A stretch of 64,000 nucleotides of DNA from Phycisphaerae bacterium (GTDB lineage: Bacteria > Planctomycetota > Phycisphaerae > Phycisphaerales > UBA1924): positions 1 through 64,000 of the forward strand of contig JAEUIW010000016.1 of the NCBI GenBank assembly GCA_016794925.1, read 5' to 3'. Below are positions 16,333-26,588 of this stretch, piece after piece (the first letter of the stretch is position 1; the number at the start of each line of letters is the position of its first letter). The position numbers and the translations under genes were made by a program. A model generated the notes under the pieces. The model was not told the DNA's origin. It made no database searches and saw only the letters and a list, made by a program, of their open reading frames with translations.

Positions 16333-17168
16333 GGCCCCTGGGAACGTCGGGCATCGCGGTGAGCGTGCTGGGTCTGGGCACGGTCAAGCTGGGTCGGAAC
16401 CGGGGGGTGCGGTATCCGGCGGCGTTCGAAGTCCCGACGGACGAGGCGGCGGAGCGCCTGCTGCGGTGCGCCGCGGAAGTCGGCGTGACGCTCCTGGACA
16501 CGGCACCGGCGTACGGGGCGAGCGAGGAGCGGCTGGGGCGGCTCGTGGGCCGGGTGGGGCGGCGGGACCGGTGGGTCCTGTGCACCAAGGCGGGTGAGGA
16601 GTTCGAGCCCGCGGCGGCCGGGGGCGAGGGGGCGTCTCGGTTCGATTTCTCGCCCCGTGCGGTCCGGTCGAGCGTGGAAAGAAGCCTGATTCGGCTGGGG
16701 GTGGAACACCTCGACATCGTGCTGCTGCACTGTGACGGCCGCGACGCCTGGATCGTGCGCGAGTCCGGCGCGCTTGACGAGTTGCTGCGATTGAAGCACG
16801 AAGGGAAGCTCGGCGCGGCGGGGGCCTCGACCAAGACGATCGCGGGGGGGCTGGCGGCGGTTGAGCGTGGCGACGTGGTGATGGTGGCGTACAGCCCGTG
16901 GGACCGGGACGCCGAGCCGGTGATCGACGCGGCCCGCGTCGCGGGCAAGGGCGTGCTGGTGAAGAAGGCGCTGGGCAGCGGTTGGCTGGGGTCCGACGCG
17001 TCGGGCGCGGGCCACGCGGGCCGGGCGGACCCCGGGGCGGCGTTGCGTTTCGCGGCGGGAAAGCCGGGGGTGTCGAGCGTGGTGGTGGGGACGATCGACG
17101 AGGTGCGGCTGCGCGCCAACGCGCGGGCGATCGATCAGAAGGGGACGTCCTCCGGCTCGATCTCGTGA
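16323..17168 (+). CDS. Aldo/keto reductase
   Basis: The 281-residue product is an aldo/keto reductase. The N-terminus LRPLGTSGIAVSVLGLGT is typical, and the catalytic tetrad is visible as Asp and Tyr in LLDTAPAYGASE, Lys in CTKAG and His in IVLLHCDG. These enzymes reduce carbonyls with NAD(P)H. It starts inside the last codons of the FAD oxidoreductase gene, which suggests a coupled two-gene operon. The 3' end overlaps the convergent lysA gene by 34 bases, so the last 11 codons of each gene are antisense to the other. Length is at the short end of the family. Confidence 0.88.
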   Translation: MELRPLGTSGIAVSVLGLGTVKLGRNRGVRYPAAFEVPTDEAAERLLRCAAEVGVTLLDTAPAYGASEERLGRLVGRVGRRDRWVLCTKAGEEFEPAAAGGEGASRFDFSPRAVRSSVERSLIRLGVEHLDIVLLHCDGRDAWIVRESGALDELLRLKHEGKLGAAGASTKTIAGGLAAVERGDVVMVAYSPWDRDAEPVIDAARVAGKGVLVKKALGSGWLGSDASGAGHAGRADPGAALRFAAGKPGVSSVVVGTIDEVRLRANARAIDQKGTSSGSIS

Positions 17169-18472
17169 AGGGTGAGGTCCTCGGGCGACTCGCGGCGGCG
17201 GATGATCCGGGCCCGCGAGCCGTCGATGAGCACCTCGGCGGGGAGCGGGTGCGAGTTGTACCGCGAGGCCATGGACATGCCGTACGCGCCGGCGGAGAAG
17301 ACGGCCAGGAGGTCGCCGCGGGCCAGCGGCGGCAGGGGGCGTTCGCGGGCGAGGAAGTCGGCCGATTCGCACACGGGCCCGACGACGTCGCAGGGCTCGA
17401 GCCCGGGCAGGTCGAGCCGCTCGGCGCGGCGCGGGGGTTCGTGCTGGGGCGCGACGGCGGCGGGCCACACGAAGTGGAACGAGCCGTAGAGCGCGGGCCG
17501 GATGAGCGTGTGCATCCCCGCATCGCAGACGATGTACTTCTTGGGCCCGGTGAGCTTGACGTACAGGACGCGGGTCAGGAGCACGCCGGCGTTGGCGCTG
17601 ATGGTCCGGCCGGGTTCGAGGATGATGCGCAGCCCCGCGGCGGCGCGTTCCCGGAGGAGGGGGACGAGGGCCGCGGCGTACTCGGTGTACGACGGTGACG
17701 TGTCGGATTCATAGTCCGCGGCGAACCCGCCGCCGAGGTCGAGGGCGGTCACCGTGACGCCGTCTCGGGCCAGGGCGTCGATCAGTTCGAGCGCCTTGCG
17801 TACGGCCTCGACGAAGGGCGCGGTATCGGCGATGGAGGAGCCGAGGTGGAGGTGGATGCCCGCGAGGGAGAGGTGTTTCTCGTGCGCGAACCGCCGGATC
17901 AGCTCGCGGGCGTGCTCCGGCGGAACGCCGAACTTCGAGTGTGCCGCGCCGGTCGCGACGTAGGCGTGGTGGCCGGCTTCGATGGCGGGGTTCACGCGGA
18001 TGGCGGCGACGCCGCGCGCGTTCATGGTGCGGGCGATGGACGCGATGAGCTCATATTCGGGTTCGGACTCGACGTTGAACTGCGCGATGGGTGCGTCGTC
18101 GATCTCGTGCGCGCCGGCGCTGCCGCCGAGGGCGTCGGCGATCTCGCGTTCGGTCTTGCCGACGCCCGCGAAGACGATGCGTTCTCCGGGCACGCCCGCC
18201 AGGCGTGCGCGGCGCAGCTCACCCCCGGAGACCACGTCCATGCCGCAGCCGCGGGCCGCGAGCGATCGCAGCACGTGGATGTTGGAGCACGACTTGACCG
18301 AGTAGCAGATGAGCGGTCGCAGGGGGGCGAAGGCCGCGGCCAGGCGGTCGTAGTGACCCGTGAGCGTCGCCGCGGAGTACACGTAGGTGGGGGTTCCGAC
18401 GTGCGCGGCAAGGTCGGTGAGGCGGACGCCCTCACCGAAGAGCTCGCCGTCGTCATAGCGAAAGGAGTCCAT
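17135..18472 (-). CDS. lysA: Diaminopimelate decarboxylase
   Basis: LysA decarboxylates meso-diaminopimelate to lysine using PLP. The 445-residue protein shows the PLP-lysine segment YSVKSCSN (about 55-62), MDVVSGGEL, the HLHLGSS strand, the phosphate-binding EPGRTISANAG and the C-terminal GPVCESADFLA carrying the active-site Cys and Glu. A longer frame from 18571 adds 33 non-conserved residues. ATG 18472 is preferred because a TACCGT box lies 5 bases upstream and MDSFRYDDGELFGEGV matches the family start. Convergent with the aldo/keto reductase gene, overlapping by 34 bases. Confidence 0.94.
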   Translation of the reverse strand: MDSFRYDDGELFGEGVRLTDLAAHVGTPTYVYSAATLTGHYDRLAAAFAPLRPLICYSVKSCSNIHVLRSLAARGCGMDVVSGGELRRARLAGVPGERIVFAGVGKTEREIADALGGSAGAHEIDDAPIAQFNVESEPEYELIASIARTMNARGVAAIRVNPAIEAGHHAYVATGAAHSKFGVPPEHARELIRRFAHEKHLSLAGIHLHLGSSIADTAPFVEAVRKALELIDALARDGVTVTALDLGGGFAADYESDTSPSYTEYAAALVPLLRERAAAGLRIILEPGRTISANAGVLLTRVLYVKLTGPKKYIVCDAGMHTLIRPALYGSFHFVWPAAVAPQHEPPRRAERLDLPGLEPCDVVGPVCESADFLARERPLPPLARGDLLAVFSAGAYGMSMASRYNSHPLPAEVLIDGSRARIIRRRESPEDLTLHEIEPEDVPF

Positions 18473-18477
18473 GGGGG

Positions 18478-18483
18478 ACGGTA
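18478..18483 (-). promoter_or_regulatory. -10-like box TACCGT, leaderless geometry, lysA
   Basis: TACCGT on the minus strand ends 5 bases before the lysA ATG, with only GC bases between. Confidence 0.4.
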
Positions 18484-18518
18484 GGGGACCGGCACACGCG
18501 CGGGGCGTTGGTCGGCGC

Positions 18519-19712
18519 TCAGCGGTCGCGGACCAGCCCGGCGACGGCGAGGGGCACCAGGGAGCGGCCACGGATGTGCGCGCTGCCCAGTTGTCCGCAC
18601 GCGCCCATGAGTTCCCGCCCCTTGGTGCGGCGGCGCTTGGCGTACACGCCGAGTTCGGTGAGCCGGCGGAGGAACTCCGCGACGCGCGCTTCGTCCGGCG
18701 CGGGCCAGGGGCTGTCGCGCCTGGGGTTGTAGGGGATGAGGTTCACGACGCAGCGCGGGGACGCCCGACGGGTGGAGCGGGCGTAGTGCTCGTCGAGGGG
18801 CGTCACGAAATCGGCGATCTCGCGCGCGTGCGAGGGTGCGTCGTTCACGCCCGGAATCAGGACGTACTCGACGCAGAGTTTGCTGCCGCCGTACATGGGA
18901 AAGTCGAGCAGCGCGGCCCTGAGTTCCGCCAAGCTCCAGCGGCGGTTCACGGGCATGATGCGCGATCGGACCTCGTCGTTGGGAGCGTTGAGCGACACCG
19001 CCAGCCCGAGCCGGCGCCACCCGGGTTCGTGAAGTCGTTCGCCGAGGCGCCGGATGCCGTCCACGCGGCCCACGGTGGAGATGGTGATTTTCGAGACCGG
19101 GACGGACGGGCCGTTGTGGTCCTTCAGCACGGCCACCGCGTCGAGCACGTTGTCGAGGTTGTCCATGGGTTCGCCCATGCCCATGAACACGATGTTCGCG
19201 GGTCGGAGGCCGAGTCCGAACGCCGCGCCGAACCACTGGGCCACGATCTCGTCGGCGGTGAGGTTGCGGAGCAGGCCCATCTGGGCGGTCTCGCAGAACG
19301 TGCATCCCATGGCGCAGCCGATCTGGCTGCTCACGCAGAGGGTGTAGGTGCGTTCGCGCCGCTTGCCGATCATGGGGATGAGCACGCTCTCGGTGCGGAG
19401 GTCCTCGATGCGTCGTGCGGGCTCGCCCATACCGAGCGTCACGCCCGGGACACGGAGCGTGAACTTGACGACCTCACCCTCGGGCCCGGCCTCGCGCTGC
19501 ACGGTGCGGATTTCGGGGAGGGGGAAGGCACCGAACGCCTGGCGGAGCCCGGAGGCGTCGCCGGTGCGGAAAAGGGCGCGGTACGCGGCGAGGGCCCCGG
19601 CCTCACCGCCCTGGCGATTGAAGATGATGCGCCCCGCCGCGGCGGAGCGGACCTGTTCCGGGGTCATTCCCAGTGGTGATCGGAGCGGGGGTTTTTCAGC
19701 GGGGTCTCCCAT
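18519..19712 (-). CDS. rlmN: 23S rRNA (adenine2503-C2)-methyltransferase, radical SAM
   Basis: RlmN methylates C2 of A2503 in 23S rRNA and A37 in some tRNAs. The 397-residue protein shows the radical-SAM cluster motif C-x3-C-x2-C in QIGCAMGCTFCETAQ. Further markers are GMGEPMDNLDNV, the STVGRV strand, LAVSLNAPNDEVRSRIMPVN and the C-terminal RRTKGRELMGACGQL containing the catalytic cysteine. It starts at ATG 19712 with a TATCAT box ending 7 bases upstream and no Shine-Dalgarno sequence. Met16 is a possible alternative start. The much longer open frame continuing upstream to 22277 runs antisense to asnS and is not coding. Confidence 0.94.
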   Translation of the reverse strand: MGDPAEKPPLRSPLGMTPEQVRSAAAGRIIFNRQGGEAGALAAYRALFRTGDASGLRQAFGAFPLPEIRTVQREAGPEGEVVKFTLRVPGVTLGMGEPARRIEDLRTESVLIPMIGKRRERTYTLCVSSQIGCAMGCTFCETAQMGLLRNLTADEIVAQWFGAAFGLGLRPANIVFMGMGEPMDNLDNVLDAVAVLKDHNGPSVPVSKITISTVGRVDGIRRLGERLHEPGWRRLGLAVSLNAPNDEVRSRIMPVNRRWSLAELRAALLDFPMYGGSKLCVEYVLIPGVNDAPSHAREIADFVTPLDEHYARSTRRASPRCVVNLIPYNPRRDSPWPAPDEARVAEFLRRLTELGVYAKRRRTKGRELMGACGQLGSAHIRGRSLVPLAVAGLVRDR

Positions 19713-19719
19713 GCGAGCA

Positions 19720-19725
19720 ATGATA
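19720..19725 (-). promoter_or_regulatory. -10-like box TATCAT, leaderless geometry, rlmN
   Basis: TATCAT ends 7 bases before the rlmN ATG at 19712. Confidence 0.45.
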
Positions 19726-19851
19726 GAGGAAGGGGGTGACGATCTTGGGGGTCCGAAAAGGTGCTCGGTGGAGCGTGCTCCGAAGTGGGGGGTGTGAACC
19801 GCCCTCGGAAGGGGTGGTTGCACGGTTTCGTGCGAGCGGCCCGAATGCGGC

Positions 19852-19879
19852 TTGCCATGGGTGGTCGATCGTGTATTCT
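19852..19879 (+). promoter_or_regulatory. Sigma70-like promoter of the pseudopilin gene
   Basis: TTGCCA (19852-19857) and TATTCT (19874-19879) are separated by 16 bases. The promoter lies about 74 bases upstream of the ATG at 19953, so this transcript would have a leader. That leader contains a small dyad, CCGACC (19887-19892) with GGTCGG (19901-19906). Confidence 0.5.
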
Positions 19880-19952
19880 GAACGCACCGACCTCGCTCGG
19901 GGTCGGCGGGGGCGGAGGCCCGAACCGGGGGCCAGGAAAGGACGCGGTGGAC

Positions 19953-20810
19953 ATGGGCGCTCGGCGCGGCGGCGCGTTCACGTTGATCGAGTTGCTCGTG
20001 GTGATCGCCATCGTGGCGCTGCTGGTGAGCATCCTGCTGCCGATCGTCGGGTCGGCGCGGCGTGCGGGCCAGGCGAGCGTGTGCCTGTCGAACATCCGCC
20101 AGTTCACGATGGCGGCCAACGGTTACGCGAACGATTGGAAAGAGCAGGTCTGGCCGGCGCAGGACTGGGCGCGCGTGAAGGAAGAGGACGACCCGAACCG
20201 GTGGAAGCCGGGGTTGCTGTTCAAGTATTGCTACAACGTGGGCAAGGTGGCGGAGTGCCCCATCAACAAGCGCCGTGGGCGCAACGGAGAGGATTACGAC
20301 AACGGCGGGTACAACAACCAGGGTGATCTTTTCGGGGACTACACGTACCTCGACTTTGATTACACCATGGTGCGTCGCATGCAGGGCGCGAAGCTGGGGA
20401 TGAACACGCGCATGGCGTACCTCTCCAACCCGGGCGAGTACGCCGTGAATGTTCGCCCGCCGGCGACGCTCCCGGACCAGTCGAAGCTGACGATGTTCAG
20501 CGGCACGCCGCTGTTCGTTGAAGAGAGCACGTGGTGGTACAACGACGCGGTGCGCGACGGTCTCTTCGGCAACGAGGACCAGTGGACCATGCGTCACGGC
20601 AGGGCGGGGATGATCGCGTACCTTGAGGGTCACGCGGACTCGTTCAAGCCGACGTCGGGTCCGAACGAGCGCGACCGCGAGCGCAACGACCTCGAGACGA
20701 ACGATCTCTACGTGCGCAACCTGCGCGAGTGGGTGCGTCTGGAGACGGGCAACGACGGCACGGGGCCGTACGGCTACGGGTGGATCAACAACCCGCGAAC
20801 GACCCAGTGA
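19953..20810 (+). CDS. Pseudopilin-like protein with prepilin signal and H-x9-EG-H motif
   Basis: The 285-residue protein starts with a class III prepilin signal: a short basic leader (MGARRGG), then [23 protein letters not shown], where cleavage would follow the Gly and the Glu at +5 is kept. The C-terminal part contains [14 protein letters not shown], a variant (Glu for Asp) of the H-x9-DG signature in the large pseudopilin-like families of planctomycetes and related phyla. It is probably exported by a type II secretion or pilus-like system such as the one using the GspF-like protein at the window start. Role unknown. AGGAAAGGA lies about 10 bases before the ATG; the frame is open back to 19761, but those residues are low complexity. 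Confidence 0.88.
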   Translation: MGARRGGAFTLIELLVVIAIVALLVSILLPIVGSARRAGQASVCLSNIRQFTMAANGYANDWKEQVWPAQDWARVKEEDDPNRWKPGLLFKYCYNVGKVAECPINKRRGRNGEDYDNGGYNNQGDLFGDYTYLDFDYTMVRRMQGAKLGMNTRMAYLSNPGEYAVNVRPPATLPDQSKLTMFSGTPLFVEESTWWYNDAVRDGLFGNEDQWTMRHGRAGMIAYLEGHADSFKPTSGPNERDRERNDLETNDLYVRNLREWVRLETGNDGTGPYGYGWINNPRTTQ

Positions 20811-20915
20811 GGCCGGATCGGTGGCGGCCGGGGCGGGCCGCGCGTGGGCGCGCACGGGTGATCGTGGTTGCGCCCCTACCATGCGGGCTTTGCGGCGTAT
20901 TGCAGGAGCGAGTGC

Positions 20916-22385
<1,470 letters not shown>

Positions 22386-22508
22386 GCGAGTCTCGAGGTT
22401 CTGTGCGCCGCCGCGGCCCGTCGAGGGGTCACCTGAATACCATCGGCGGCCCGGTTGTGCTCGGGTGTGCGCGAGCCCGGCGCGGCCGGCCGTGCCGCGG
22501 GATGTCCC

Positions 22509-22910
22509 ATGAACGACTCGTTCCTGCTCACCGTGGTTGGCGTGATCGTCGTGGTGCTCGCGGGCGGCGTGGCGATCACGCTGGCGTGGCGGAGATTGGC
22601 GGGCGCGGATGAACCGGCGCGACGTGAGTGGACCGCTCCACGGCGCCGCGAACCGGATGAATCAAGCGCGGTTGCGGACGTCTCGCCGATGGGCGCGGCC
22701 GCGGACGAAGGGGCCCCGCGTCTCGGCGGGTCCGATTCGCGTCATCACGGTGACCAACACGATGCGGAAGGGGGTGGGCCACACCCATTGGATCACGCGG
22801 ACGGTGAGGGTGGGCCTGATGGCGGGGCGGACGACGGGGCCGGCGGAGGTGATGGGGGAGATGGGGGTGGGGGGGGTGGGGGTGACGGCGGAGGTGGGGG
22901 AGGCGACTGA
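22509..22910 (+). CDS. Small single-span membrane protein with Gly/Asp-rich tail
   Basis: This 133-residue open frame begins with MNDSFLL and one strong membrane span (about residues 5-27), followed by a charged stretch and a C-terminal tail of about 35 residues made almost only of Gly and Asp. I do not recognise a family. A second frame at 22609-22932 is also open here. I favour this frame because its start gives a clean membrane anchor. No Shine-Dalgarno sequence or TANNNT box is close to the start. It ends 18 bases before the next phosphatase gene, so it may be co-transcribed with it. The tail could bind calcium or be a flexible spacer, but that is only a guess. Confidence 0.5.
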   Translation: MNDSFLLTVVGVIVVVLAGGVAITLAWRRLAGADEPARREWTAPRRREPDESSAVADVSPMGAAADEGAPRLGGSDSRHHGDQHDAEGGGPHPLDHADGEGGPDGGADDGAGGGDGGDGGGGGGGDGGGGGGD

Positions 22911-22928
22911 ACCAGGGAAGGTGGACCG

Positions 22929-24269
22929 ATGAGTCAGGCGGGAAATGCGGCTGTGGGTGGGAACGAGATGCTGGTGGGAGCGATCGCCGCGCTGCCCTGG
23001 AAGCAGCGGCTGGAGTTCCTGGTCGAGACGATGCGCGAGATGAGCGCGCAGACCGACCCGGCGGAGATGGTGCGGGCGTACGGCGCGCGGGCGCGGCGGC
23101 TGTTCAGTTTCGAACGGATCGTCTCCGTGAGCCGGCGCGGGCTCGAACGCCCGTGGTACCGCATCACACGTTCCAGCACCTGGACCGAGCAACCGGATCC
23201 CTGGCGGAACCGTGAGCGATTGCCCCTGCTGCGCGACGGGCTGCTGAGCGAGCTCCTGTGGGGCGACGAGCCCGTGGTGATCAACGAGCTGAACGTGAGC
23301 GAGTCGGACCCCGCCCGGGAGTACTTCTCGGGGATGCGATCCCTGGTCGCGATCCCGCATTATGACGGCGGCGTCGGCCTGAACATGGTCGTGACCATGC
23401 GGAGCGAGCCGAACGCGATCAACGTGGAGCGCGTGCCGGAGGACTTCTGGCTCTCGAACCTGTTCGGGCGTGCCACCAACACGCTGGTGCTCTCGCGGCA
23501 GCTGCGCGAGGCAAATGAGGCGATGGACCGGGAGATGCGGACGGTCGCGGATATCCAGCAGTCGCTGCTGCCGATCGCGCTCCCCGAGCTGCCCACGCTC
23601 TCCATGGCCGCGTTCTACCAGACAAGCAAGAACGCGGGTGGCGACTACTACGACTTCTTCAGGCTCGGGGATGGACGGCTGGGGGTCCTGATGGCCGATG
23701 TGTCCGGGCACGGGACGCCCGCGGCGGTGCTGATGGCGATCCTGCACGCGATCGCGCACCTCGCGCCCGGAGGGCAGCGGGACCCCGCCGCCTTCCTTGC
23801 GTTCCTGAACGAACAACTGGTCGAGCGGTACACGATCCAGAGCGGGACGTTCGTGACGGCGTTCTACGGGGTGTACGACGGGGCGTCGCGCGAGCTGACG
23901 TATTCCTGCGCGGGGCATCCGCCGCCGCTGGTGGTGCGTTGCGCGGGGGGCGTGTCGGTGCTGGACGAGGCCCAGGGGCTGCCGCTGGGTATCCAGGCGC
24001 CGTCCGAGTACGCGCGGGCGACGCGGCGGCTGCAGCCGGGGGACACGGTGGTGATGTACACCGATGGGATCACGGAGGCGCGCGGGCCCGGTGGTCGGAT
24101 GTACGGAGATGCGCGGCTGGGCGCCGCGGTCGCGAGCTGCCCGCTCAAGGCGGGCCCGATCGGGAGCGCCGAAGGCCAGCTCCGCACGATTCTCGAGGAC
24201 GTTCAGAGTTTCACGGCGGGCGTCCCGGCCAGCGACGACCGCACGATCCTGGTGGCGCGCGTCCGGTAG
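22929..24269 (+). CDS. GAF-like/SpoIIE-type PP2C phosphatase
   Basis: A 446-residue protein with an N-terminal region resembling a GAF sensor (about residues 25-190; LVAIPHYDGGVGLNMVVTM), a helix (REANEAMDREMRTVADIQQSLLP) typical of the linker in RsbU-like proteins, and a C-terminal SpoIIE PP2C domain (about 215-446). Metal aspartates lie in AGGDYYDFF, MADVSGHG and ASDDRTILV. It probably dephosphorylates an anti-sigma-antagonist in answer to a cytoplasmic signal. AAGGTGG sits about 4 bases before the ATG. No STAS or kinase partner is adjacent. Confidence 0.92.
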   Translation: MSQAGNAAVGGNEMLVGAIAALPWKQRLEFLVETMREMSAQTDPAEMVRAYGARARRLFSFERIVSVSRRGLERPWYRITRSSTWTEQPDPWRNRERLPLLRDGLLSELLWGDEPVVINELNVSESDPAREYFSGMRSLVAIPHYDGGVGLNMVVTMRSEPNAINVERVPEDFWLSNLFGRATNTLVLSRQLREANEAMDREMRTVADIQQSLLPIALPELPTLSMAAFYQTSKNAGGDYYDFFRLGDGRLGVLMADVSGHGTPAAVLMAILHAIAHLAPGGQRDPAAFLAFLNEQLVERYTIQSGTFVTAFYGVYDGASRELTYSCAGHPPPLVVRCAGGVSVLDEAQGLPLGIQAPSEYARATRRLQPGDTVVMYTDGITEARGPGGRMYGDARLGAAVASCPLKAGPIGSAEGQLRTILEDVQSFTAGVPASDDRTILVARVR

Positions 24270-24336
24270 GGGAGCCGTCGCCCGGGAGTTCCGTTCGCGC
24301 GAGGATTGGAGCGGCCGGGGCGGATCACCCGCGGCG

Positions 24337-24342
24337 TACGGT
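24337..24342 (+). promoter_or_regulatory. -10-like box TACGGT, leaderless geometry, truA
   Basis: TACGGT ends 5 bases before the GTG at 24348, which independently fits the start expected from TruA homology. Confidence 0.4.
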
Positions 24343-24347
24343 TCGGT

Positions 24348-25304
24348 GTGCCCCGTTACAGGTTGACCATCGCGTACGACGGCACGGCCTTCTGCGGCTG
24401 GCAGAAACAGGAGCCCCCGGCCGCGGAACGGCCGATGGACTCGGCCGGCCGCGCGGCGCGCGCGTATTCGGCGCGGACGCCCTTGATGGACACGGCGCGT
24501 GAGGGTCGCGTCGCGCTCCGAACCGTGCAGGGGGTGGTCGAGGCCGCGGTGCGGCACGTCGTGCGGCAGCCGGTGGAAGTGCTGGGCGCCAGTCGCACGG
24601 ACTCGGGCGTTCATGCGCGCGGCCAGGTTGCGGCGTTCACCTGCGGCGGGGACGAGCCGGCGGTTCAAGAGGGCGACGAGACGGCGACCGAGGGCGGCGG
24701 CTGGCCCTTGGCCCGGGGTGCCGACAGGCTCGTCGCGGCGATCAACGCGCGTCTGCCGGAGGACGTTCTGGTGTTGCGCGCGGAGGCGACAGAGGCGGGC
24801 TTTGACCCGGTCGGGCACGCCCTTCGGAAGGCGTACACCTACACGTTTCATGTTGCAAGGGATCGCCCCTTGTGGGATCGGCACTACGTCCACCACGTGT
24901 GGGCGCCGTCGGGGCTCGACGCGCAGGCGATGCGCGAGGCGGCCCGGACCCTCGTTGGAGAGCACGATTTCGCGGCCTTCGCCGCGGCGGGGCACGGCCG
25001 CTTGAGCACGGTTCGGACGGTCTTCGCGTGCGGCGTCGAGGAAGTGCCGCCGGGGGGGTGCCGGGGCGGCGCGGCGCGGCGGATCGTGGTGCGGATCGAG
25101 GGCAGCGGGTTCCTGTGGAACATGGTCCGGATCATCGCCGGGACGCTCATGCAGGTGGGCCTCGGGCAGCGGTCAGCGGCCGAGATCCGCGCGGTCCTCG
25201 CTGGGCGTGACCGGGGCCGGGCCGGTCCGACGCTCGGCCCCGAGGGCCTGTGTCTGGAGTGGGTTCATTACGGGCCCGGCGAGCTTCCGGGGGCCTCGGG
25301 CTGA
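24348..25304 (+). CDS. truA: tRNA pseudouridine(38-40) synthase with insertions
   Basis: TruA isomerises uridines 38-40 of tRNA. The 318-residue protein starts YRLTIAYDGTAFCGWQKQ and has catalytic Asp85 in SRTDSGVHARGQV, followed by RKAYTYTFH, EHDFAAFAAAG and FLWNMVRIIAGTLMQVG. E. coli TruA is 270 residues. The extra length is an insertion of about 36 residues (about 22-57) between the first strand motif and RTVQG, plus a smaller acidic insertion near 101-122. Start GTG 24348 (VPRYRLTIAYDG) is chosen by homology; a TTG at 24306 is possible. Confidence 0.93.
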   Translation: MPRYRLTIAYDGTAFCGWQKQEPPAAERPMDSAGRAARAYSARTPLMDTAREGRVALRTVQGVVEAAVRHVVRQPVEVLGASRTDSGVHARGQVAAFTCGGDEPAVQEGDETATEGGGWPLARGADRLVAAINARLPEDVLVLRAEATEAGFDPVGHALRKAYTYTFHVARDRPLWDRHYVHHVWAPSGLDAQAMREAARTLVGEHDFAAFAAAGHGRLSTVRTVFACGVEEVPPGGCRGGAARRIVVRIEGSGFLWNMVRIIAGTLMQVGLGQRSAAEIRAVLAGRDRGRAGPTLGPEGLCLEWVHYGPGELPGASG

Positions 25305-25334
25305 ACCAATGATGCCCGGGTTGGTCGTCTCTTC

Positions 25335-26588
25335 ATGCGCATTCTCCACGTCTCAACCCGGCTGATTCTCGGCGGCTCGCAAGAGAACACGGTGCTCTCG
25401 TGCGAGGGTCAGGCCCGGCACGGGCACGAGGTGCATCTGGCGTTCGGGCCGATCTTCGGGCCGGAGGGCTCGCTGCTCGATCGGGTGCGAGCGTTCCGCT
25501 CGACGGACGGCGCGGGGATCGAGACGCACGTCGTTCCCGATCTCGTGCGCCAGGTCGATCCGGCCCGGGACCTGCGCTGTTACTGGCAACTCCGGCGGCT
25601 TGTGCGGCGACTCCGCCCCGATGTCGTCCACACCCACAGCAGCAAGGCCGGAATTGTCGGCCGGGCCGCCGCGTGGGCGGAGCGACGCCACCGGCCCGGT
25701 CTCGACCTTGGGATCGTGCACACTGTCCACGGCCCGCCGTTCATGCCGGTCGAGGGCCCCCTCGGCCGGCGGTTGATGATCCGTGCGGGCAACGCGGTGT
25801 ACGGCGTGGCGGAGCGGTACGCGGCACGACGGTGCCACGTGATCGTCTGCGTGGCGGACGCCATGACGGCGCTGTATCTGTCGAAGCGAATCGGGCGTCG
25901 AGAACAGTATGTGACCGTGCATTCCGGGATGGAGACGGAGACATTCCTAAGCCCGGCGCCGGGGCAGGACCGCCGCTCGATCCGCGCGAGCCTGGGACTC
26001 GACGAAGACATGTTCGTGATCGGCACGGTGGCGCGGCTCGCCGAGCACAAGGGGCACGATGACGTGGTCGATGCGCTCGCCGATCGCCTGCGCGAGCGTG
26101 CGGACTGGCGGCTGCTCTGGGTCGGCGACGGGTGGTGGCGCGCGCGGCTGGAGGGCCGTCTGCGTGCCGAAGGGCTGATCGACCGCGTGCTCATCACCGG
26201 TCTGGTGCCCCCGGAGCGCATCCCGGGGCTGATGCGCGCCATGGACGTGCTCTGTCATCCGTCGTATCGAGAGGGGCTCCCGCGAACCGTCCCGCAGGCG
26301 CTCCTGTGCGGCACGCCGGTGGTCGCCTATGACGCGGACGGAACGCGCGAGGTGTGCATCGACGCGATCGGATCGAACACGGCGGACGCCACCGGGCGGC
26401 TGGTCCCCGTGGGCGACCGGGCCGCGCTCCGGGCGGCGATCATCTGGATGCACGATCGGCCCGCGGATCGGGCCATTCTCGCGGAGCACGGACGAGCTCG
26501 GTGCGCCGAGCGATTCTCCGCGCACCTGATGGTGCAGCGCCTCGACGCCGTGTACCGCCGGGCGATCGCCGAGGAGGCACGGGCGTGA
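25335..26588 (+). CDS. GT4-family glycosyltransferase
   Basis: A 417-residue GT-B glycosyltransferase of family 4. The N-terminal lobe starts MRILHVSTRLILGGSQENT, with the Gly-Gly acceptor-side loop, and includes VVHTHSSKAGIVGR. The C-terminal lobe has IGTVARLAEHKGHDDVVDA (about residues 220-238), VGDGWWRARLEGRLRAEG and the nucleotide-sugar segment CHPSYREGLPRTVPQALLCG with the E-x7-E-like pair. It transfers an unknown sugar from a nucleotide donor. The stop codon overlaps the GTG of the next gene (GTGA), so it is coupled to a secreted protein of unknown function. It lies outside the large glycan region. Confidence 0.9.
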   Translation: MRILHVSTRLILGGSQENTVLSCEGQARHGHEVHLAFGPIFGPEGSLLDRVRAFRSTDGAGIETHVVPDLVRQVDPARDLRCYWQLRRLVRRLRPDVVHTHSSKAGIVGRAAAWAERRHRPGLDLGIVHTVHGPPFMPVEGPLGRRLMIRAGNAVYGVAERYAARRCHVIVCVADAMTALYLSKRIGRREQYVTVHSGMETETFLSPAPGQDRRSIRASLGLDEDMFVIGTVARLAEHKGHDDVVDALADRLRERADWRLLWVGDGWWRARLEGRLRAEGLIDRVLITGLVPPERIPGLMRAMDVLCHPSYREGLPRTVPQALLCGTPVVAYDADGTREVCIDAIGSNTADATGRLVPVGDRAALRAAIIWMHDRPADRAILAEHGRARCAERFSAHLMVQRLDAVYRRAIAEEARA

